Shown here: positions 6,663 through 10,263 of the stretch, one piece after another | Numbering within the stretch: the stretch's first letter is position 1 | Layout: every line of letters begins with the position of its first letter | From: an uncultured Collinsella sp. | GTDB taxonomy: Bacteria; Actinomycetota; Coriobacteriia; Coriobacteriales; Coriobacteriaceae | NCBI GenBank assembly: GCA_900550965.1 | Contig: URUC01000070.1 | Coordinates: 1-10,263 of the forward strand | Direction of reading: 5' to 3' | DNA: 10,263 nt | Position numbers and translations under genes: made by a program | The notes under the pieces: generated by a model | Seen by the model: the letters and a program-made list of their open reading frames with translations, nothing else | What the model was told of the DNA's origin: nothing | Databases searched by the model: none

Positions 6663-6698
6663 AAAAAATGTGACAAAGGGACGGTCCCTTTGTCACAT
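6663..6698 (-). terminator. Perfect palindrome with T-run, terminator after xpt
   Basis: Arms 6668-6682 (ATGTGACAAAGGGAC) and 6684-6698 are perfect reverse complements over 15 bases around the single base 6683. On the minus strand the stem is followed by a run of six T (6668-6663, the first of which is also the last base of the stem), giving the form of a rho-independent terminator 27 bases after the xpt stop codon. On the plus strand no T-run follows. It ends 20 bases before the start codon of the next gene. The arm shares 11 of 13 bases (GTGA-AAGGGAC core) with the large inverted repeat at 6178-6258, so it may be a repeat-family member used as a terminator. The long palindrome spacing is wrong for a CRP-type operator. 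Confidence 0.8.
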
Positions 6699-6725
6699 CG
6701 CATACCAATCGCTTGTGTTACGCGC

Positions 6726-7304
6726 TTAGGCGAAGGTGATCTCGCCGGTATCGCAGTCCATATCGGCGATACGAGCCAGGCTCTCAACGCGGAAACCGCG
6801 CTCGCGGAGCTTATCGCCACCGCCCTGGAAGCCCTTCTCCACCGCAATGCCAATGCCGGATACCTCGGCACCTGCAGCCTCGCAGATCTTGATAAGACCC
6901 TCGAGCGCGCAGCCGTTGGCCAAAAAGTCGTCGATGATCAGGACCTTGTCGCCCTCGGACAGGAAGCGCTTGCCGACGATGACCGGGTACTCCTTCTGCT
7001 TGGTAAAGGAGTAGATGGTCGTGGCATACTGCTCGCCGTCGAGGTTGATGGACTGCGCCTTCTTGGCAAAGACCACCGGCACGCCGCCAAAATGCTGAGC
7101 CGCGATGCAAGCCATGCCAATGCCCGAAGCCTCAATCGTCAGGATCTTGTTGATCTCGACGCCCTCGAACAGACGGGCCCACTCGGCACCCATGTGGTCA
7201 AACAGCTCAACGTCGCACTGGTGGTTGAGGAAGGCATCAACCTTAAGGACGTTACCGGCCTTTACGATGCCGTCATGGCGAATACGATCCTCAAGCTCCT
7301 GCAT
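6726..7304 (-). CDS. xpt: Xanthine phosphoribosyltransferase
   Basis: Cytoplasmic purine salvage enzyme that joins xanthine to PRPP to give XMP, feeding GMP synthesis. The 192-residue product aligns by eye with Bacillus subtilis Xpt (about 194 residues) along its length: LKVDAFLNHQ (20-29), TIEASGIGMA (56-65), VPVVFAKK (75-82), IYSFTKQ (97-103), the PRPP-binding motif VLIIDDFLANG (121-131), GIGIAVEKGFQGG (150-162) and RVESLARI (172-179). ATG 7304 follows AAGGGG by seven bases. In many Firmicutes xpt lies behind a guanine riboswitch and is paired with a xanthine permease (pbuX). Here I see neither: the 157 bases upstream contain no recognisable purine aptamer, and the gene upstream is an MFS transporter of another class. 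No clear promoter could be picked in that gap. A terminator follows. Confidence 0.95.
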   Translation of the reverse strand: MQELEDRIRHDGIVKAGNVLKVDAFLNHQCDVELFDHMGAEWARLFEGVEINKILTIEASGIGMACIAAQHFGGVPVVFAKKAQSINLDGEQYATTIYSFTKQKEYPVIVGKRFLSEGDKVLIIDDFLANGCALEGLIKICEAAGAEVSGIGIAVEKGFQGGGDKLRERGFRVESLARIADMDCDTGEITFA

Positions 7305-7461
7305 GGCGCAACCCCTTCTCGCGGCAACGATACCGCGCGATTAATAAACGTTGTTCGATAGTCTACCACGGACCAACCCCCGCCCGCCCCACAAGCCGCA
7401 TCGCACCACAAACCAGTCTTTTTGGGACGGTGCGAATCGTGGCAGACAGCCTCCCAACACG

Positions 7462-8766
7462 CTAATGGCGGGCGCGCATCCTCACCAAACGCACCATGGC
7501 GAGCGCAAAGCCCACAGCGGCCACAGCCATCAACACATAGAACACCGAACGAAAACCAAACAAGAACACATCCGGACGGCCTGCAACGAAACTGGTCACG
7601 GCCTCGCCCATCGCCACGCTCATCTGCCCATACAGGATATTCGACGCCACCGTAATGCCGAATGCCATGCCAGCGTAGCGCGCCAAACTGCCCAAGCTGC
7701 CCGCAAAACCGAGCGCCTCGCGCGGGGCCGAACCCATATACAGGGAGTTGTTAGGGCTTTGGAAAATCGACGTACCGAGCGACATAAATGCGACGCAGCA
7801 CACGATCACAAGGATGGAGGAATGCTCGTTGAGCGTGCTCACCGCAAAGAGACCGCACACGTACACACCCAGGCCGACTGCCGTGGGGCCCTCGCAGCCA
7901 ACACGGTCCGAAACCGTGCCCGAAAGCGGGCCGATAAAGGCATTCACCATCGGCAGCGCCAAAAAGAGTAGCCCAGAGATGTCAGAACCAAAGCCGTGGG
8001 CGTCCTGAAAATAGAACGGCAGAATAAACTCGGATGCGCCAATGCCAACGAACACGATGAGCATGCAGGCAAGGTTGATAGTGAAGGCCGAATTTGCAAA
8101 GCAGCGACGAGCGGCCTCGGCAAGGGACATGGGGCGCTCGCCGGCCTCCGGCTTAACATGCGGCAGCGTGTAAAGCCCCACGATAAACGAGATGACGCCA
8201 ATAGGCAGGTTGATGAGGAAGATACTCTCCCAGGGAAAGCTTGCCACCAGCATGCCACCGAGCACGGGGCCACACATCATGCCGAGGGCCACGAAGGTCG
8301 CGAGAATACCCATGGCACGACCTCGTTCGCGCGCCGGAAACGACTCGGTGATGATACCCATGTTGTTAGCCATGGCCGCTGCGCAACCGATGCCCTGAAC
8401 AATGCGTGCCAGGATAAGAACCTCGAGCGAGGCCGAAAGGCCGCACAGCAGCGAACCGACCGAAAAGACGATGACGCCCAGCTGGAACACATTCACCTTG
8501 CCGCGCACGTCACCCAGACGGCCAAACGGCAACATAGCCACGCATGTCGCAAGCAGATACACCGAACTCACCAGCTGAATGCGGTCGAGGCCCACGCCCA
8601 GCTCCTTTTGCATCACGGGCAGCGCCACGGTCACGACGGTCGAATCCAGACACACCATAAACGTCATGATGAGCACGGTAAACAGAATCGCCCATTTGTT
8701 CTTGCCATGGGTATCGCCCTCTAGGGCAATGTGCTCGCGGCGCAGCTGCTCTGCGGTTTTCTCCAT
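7462..8766 (-). CDS. MFS transporter, DHA2 (EmrB-like) drug exporter family
   Basis: Inner-membrane secondary transporter, probably a proton-coupled exporter of small molecules or drugs. The 434-residue product has about 12 hydrophobic segments after a 25-residue cytosolic start. CLDSTVVTVALP (39-50) in the first segment is the DHA2 signature, GRLGDVRGK (82-90) is the MFS loop 2-3 motif, and MMCGPVLGGML (163-173) is the antiporter motif C of segment 5. Classic DHA2 proteins have 14 segments; this one seems to lack the two central ones, and is on the short side. ATG 8766 follows AAAGG by six bases; an ATG at 8772 touches that site and is less likely. A strong terminator hairpin ends 26 bases before the start, with no promoter visible in between. 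The substrate cannot be inferred. Confidence 0.88.
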   Translation of the reverse strand: MEKTAEQLRREHIALEGDTHGKNKWAILFTVLIMTFMVCLDSTVVTVALPVMQKELGVGLDRIQLVSSVYLLATCVAMLPFGRLGDVRGKVNVFQLGVIVFSVGSLLCGLSASLEVLILARIVQGIGCAAAMANNMGIITESFPARERGRAMGILATFVALGMMCGPVLGGMLVASFPWESIFLINLPIGVISFIVGLYTLPHVKPEAGERPMSLAEAARRCFANSAFTINLACMLIVFVGIGASEFILPFYFQDAHGFGSDISGLLFLALPMVNAFIGPLSGTVSDRVGCEGPTAVGLGVYVCGLFAVSTLNEHSSILVIVCCVAFMSLGTSIFQSPNNSLYMGSAPREALGFAGSLGSLARYAGMAFGITVASNILYGQMSVAMGEAVTSFVAGRPDVFLFGFRSVFYVLMAVAAVGFALAMVRLVRMRARH

Positions 8767-8792
8767 ATCCATCCTTTCGAGTGGCCCAACGC

Positions 8793-8840
8793 AAAAAACG
8801 GGGCCCCAATCGCCTGCAAACAGTCGCGATTGGGGTCCCG
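8793..8840 (-). terminator. Strong rho-independent terminator after the metY-like gene
   Basis: On the minus strand CGGGACCCCAATCGC (8840-8826) pairs with GCGATTGGGGCCCCG (8813-8799) over 14 of 15 positions around a 12-base loop, followed directly by TTTTTT (8798-8793). The only mismatch is A opposite C. It lies 68 bases past the stop of the upstream gene and only 26 bases before the MFS start codon. Bases 8841-8908 hold nothing else I can name. Confidence 0.88.
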
Positions 8841-8908
8841 CCTACGGAATCGGAACGAAAGGTCGCCGAAGCTTTCTGCCAGCATCGGCGCCTTGTGCGA
8901 ACGCTAGC

Positions 8909-10192
8909 CTAGCACTGCTCGAGCGCCTGCTCAAGGTCGGCAATCAAATCGGCCGTGTCCTCGAGGCCGCACGACAGGCGCACCATGTCGGCGGAGATGC
9001 CACAGGCGATGAGCTCCTCATCGTTCATCTGGCGGTGCGTGGCATTAGCGGGATGCAGGCAGCAAGTGCGGGCATCTGCCACGTGCGTGGCGATCTGGGC
9101 AAGCTTAAGGCTCTTCATAAAGGTCTCGGCCGCCGCGCGACCACCGTTAAAGCCAAAGCTCACAACACCACAGGTGCCGTTGGGCATGTACTTCTGAGCC
9201 AGGTCATAGTACTTATCGCCCTCCAGGCCCGGATAGCTCACAAAGCGCACCTTGGGATGGCTCTGCAGGAACTTGGCAACGGCCAGGCCGTTCTCGCAAT
9301 GACGCGGCATACGCACATGCAGGCTCTCGAGCGAGCTGTTCAGGAAAAACGCCGCTTGCGGGTTCTGCATGGGGCCGAGGTCGCGCATGAGCTGAGCGGT
9401 TGCCTTGGTAATGAAGGCACCCTCGCGACCGAACTTCTCGGCATAGGTCACGCCGTGATAGCTCTCGTCGGGCGTGGTGAGACCCGGGAACTTGCCTGCA
9501 TGGGCCATCCAGTCAAACTGGCCGTGGTCGACGATCACGCCACCCAGGTAGGCCGCATGCCCATCCATGTACTTGGTGGTAGAGTGCGTGACGATGTCGG
9601 CGCCCCACTCAAAGGGACGGCACATCACGGGCGTCGGGAAGGTGTTGTCGACCATCAGCGGCACGCCGTGGTCATGCGCGGCCTTGGCAAAGCGCTCAAT
9701 ATCGAGCACGGCAAGGGCGGGGTTGGCAATCGTCTCGCCAAAGACGAGCTTGGTATTGGGCTCAAAGGCTGCCTCCAGCTCCTCATCGGTGCAGTCGGGG
9801 GCGACAAACGTGCAAGTCACGCCCATGCGGCCCATGGTGTGGGCGAGCAGGTTATACGTACCGCCGTAGATAGCAGAGCTCGCGACCACGTGATCACCGG
9901 CACCGGCCACGTTAAAGATCGCGAGGAAGTTCGCGGCCATGCCCGAACTCGTGAGCATCGCAGCGGTGCCGCCCTCCATCTCGCAGATCTTGGCGGCAAC
10001 CAGATCGCACGTGGGATTCTGCAGACGGCTGTAGAAGTAGCCCGACTCCTCCAGGTCAAACAGCTTGCCCATGTGCTCGGACGTGTCGTATTTCCACGTG
10101 GTGGACTGGTAGATGGGCACCTGGCGCGGCTCCGCGTCGCCCGGGTGATAGCCGCCCTGAACACATGTAGTACCGATGGTCTGCTCGCTCAT
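8909..10192 (-). CDS. metY: O-acetylhomoserine sulfhydrylase-type PLP enzyme (Cys/Met metabolism family)
   Basis: Cytoplasmic PLP enzyme that most likely makes homocysteine from O-acetylhomoserine and sulfide in methionine synthesis. The 427-residue product has the length of MetY rather than the shorter cystathionine synthases (about 380). Visible features: YSRLQNPT (54-61, phosphate-binding Tyr and Arg from the partner subunit), TSSGMAAN (81-88, cofactor loop), VDNTFPTP (181-188, Asp182 to the PLP nitrogen), HSTTKYMDGH (203-212, Lys207 forming the Schiff base), the MetY-like insertion around GREGAFITKATAQLMRDLGP, and HPANATHRQ followed by RLSCGLED near the end. ATG 10192 follows GGGAG by six bases; the in-frame TTG at 10198 is too close. 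No SAM riboswitch or T-box is visible in the short leader. Methionine gamma-lyase activity cannot be excluded, as the families are close. Confidence 0.88.
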   Translation of the reverse strand: MSEQTIGTTCVQGGYHPGDAEPRQVPIYQSTTWKYDTSEHMGKLFDLEESGYFYSRLQNPTCDLVAAKICEMEGGTAAMLTSSGMAANFLAIFNVAGAGDHVVASSAIYGGTYNLLAHTMGRMGVTCTFVAPDCTDEELEAAFEPNTKLVFGETIANPALAVLDIERFAKAAHDHGVPLMVDNTFPTPVMCRPFEWGADIVTHSTTKYMDGHAAYLGGVIVDHGQFDWMAHAGKFPGLTTPDESYHGVTYAEKFGREGAFITKATAQLMRDLGPMQNPQAAFFLNSSLESLHVRMPRHCENGLAVAKFLQSHPKVRFVSYPGLEGDKYYDLAQKYMPNGTCGVVSFGFNGGRAAAETFMKSLKLAQIATHVADARTCCLHPANATHRQMNDEELIACGISADMVRLSCGLEDTADLIADLEQALEQC

Positions 10193-10231
10193 ATCCAACT
10201 CCCTTACTTGGGTTTTGTTTTTATTCGGTTC

Positions 10232-10260
10232 ACGATACCGCTACCCCGCACCCCTCTCAA
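10232..10260 (-). promoter_or_regulatory. Probable promoter of the metY-like gene
   Basis: On the minus strand TTGAGA (10260-10255, five of six bases to TTGACA) and TATCGT (10237-10232, four of six to TATAAT) are separated by exactly 17 bases. A transcript would start near 10225 and give a leader of about 33 bases before ATG 10192, enough for the GGGAG binding site only. The window ends three bases upstream, so operators beyond it are not visible. Confidence 0.5.
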
Positions 10261-10263
10261 CCC

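Noticed and set aside
6668..6698. TGTGA...TCACA ends resembling a CRP/FNR-type operator
   Set aside because: The half-sites are far too widely spaced (29 bases end to end) and the perfect stem plus T-run fits a terminator or repeat better.
6643..6708. N-terminal extension of the GGQ protein through the palindrome
   Set aside because: The extension translates the palindromic repeat itself, and GGGAGG is correctly spaced for ATG 6642.
7422..7457. Imperfect hairpin TTGGGA/TCCCAA after the MFS gene
   Set aside because: The stem is short with bulges, and on the minus strand it is followed by A rather than T, so it is not a convincing terminator. It also contains GGGACGGT, as in the palindrome at 6668-6698, but the match is too short to call it a decayed copy.

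Overview
The window is a G+C-rich bacterial chromosome segment. Its gene content, codon use and the palindrome TGTGACAAAGGGACGGTCCC... suggest an anaerobic gut actinobacterium of the Coriobacteriia, most like Collinsella. That assignment rests on recollection of such genomes, not on a search. Coding density is high. There is no rRNA, tRNA, CRISPR array, insertion sequence or phage gene. No gap exceeds 300 bases; the largest are 3491-3703 and 1533-1737.

Left part (1-3490, all minus strand): a molybdenum block. moeA (molybdate insertion into molybdopterin) is tightly followed by a MogA/MoaB-type adenylyltransferase, whose ribosome binding site overlaps the moeA stop codon. A rho-independent terminator follows. 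Next comes modA, a molybdate-binding lipoprotein with its own probable promoter, then a secreted protein of unknown function that runs off the left edge. The permease and ATPase partners of modA are not in the window. Together these genes would import molybdate and load it onto molybdopterin for molybdoenzymes encoded elsewhere.

Middle (3704-6175, plus strand): a CLC-family anion transporter that looks like the fluoride/proton antiporter branch (CLC-F), then a diacylglycerol/lipid kinase of the YegS/DgkB type. A 32-base perfect inverted repeat (6178-6258) fills almost the whole gap between the lipid kinase and the converging downstream gene.

Right part (6262-10192, all minus strand), in order of transcription: an O-acetylhomoserine sulfhydrylase-type PLP enzyme (metY-like) with a probable promoter at the right edge, a strong terminator, a DHA2-like MFS exporter, xanthine phosphoribosyltransferase (xpt), a second palindrome acting as terminator, and a small release-factor-like GGQ protein. 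In two places (before the MFS gene and before the GGQ protein) a hairpin plus T-run sits only 20-26 bases upstream of the next start codon, leaving no room for an ordinary promoter.

Most of the window is ordinary housekeeping and accessory metabolism, and I see no evidence for a wholly new system. The most useful leads are the fluoride-type CLC, the two related palindromes, the terminators placed just before start codons, and the modA gene without visible modBC.
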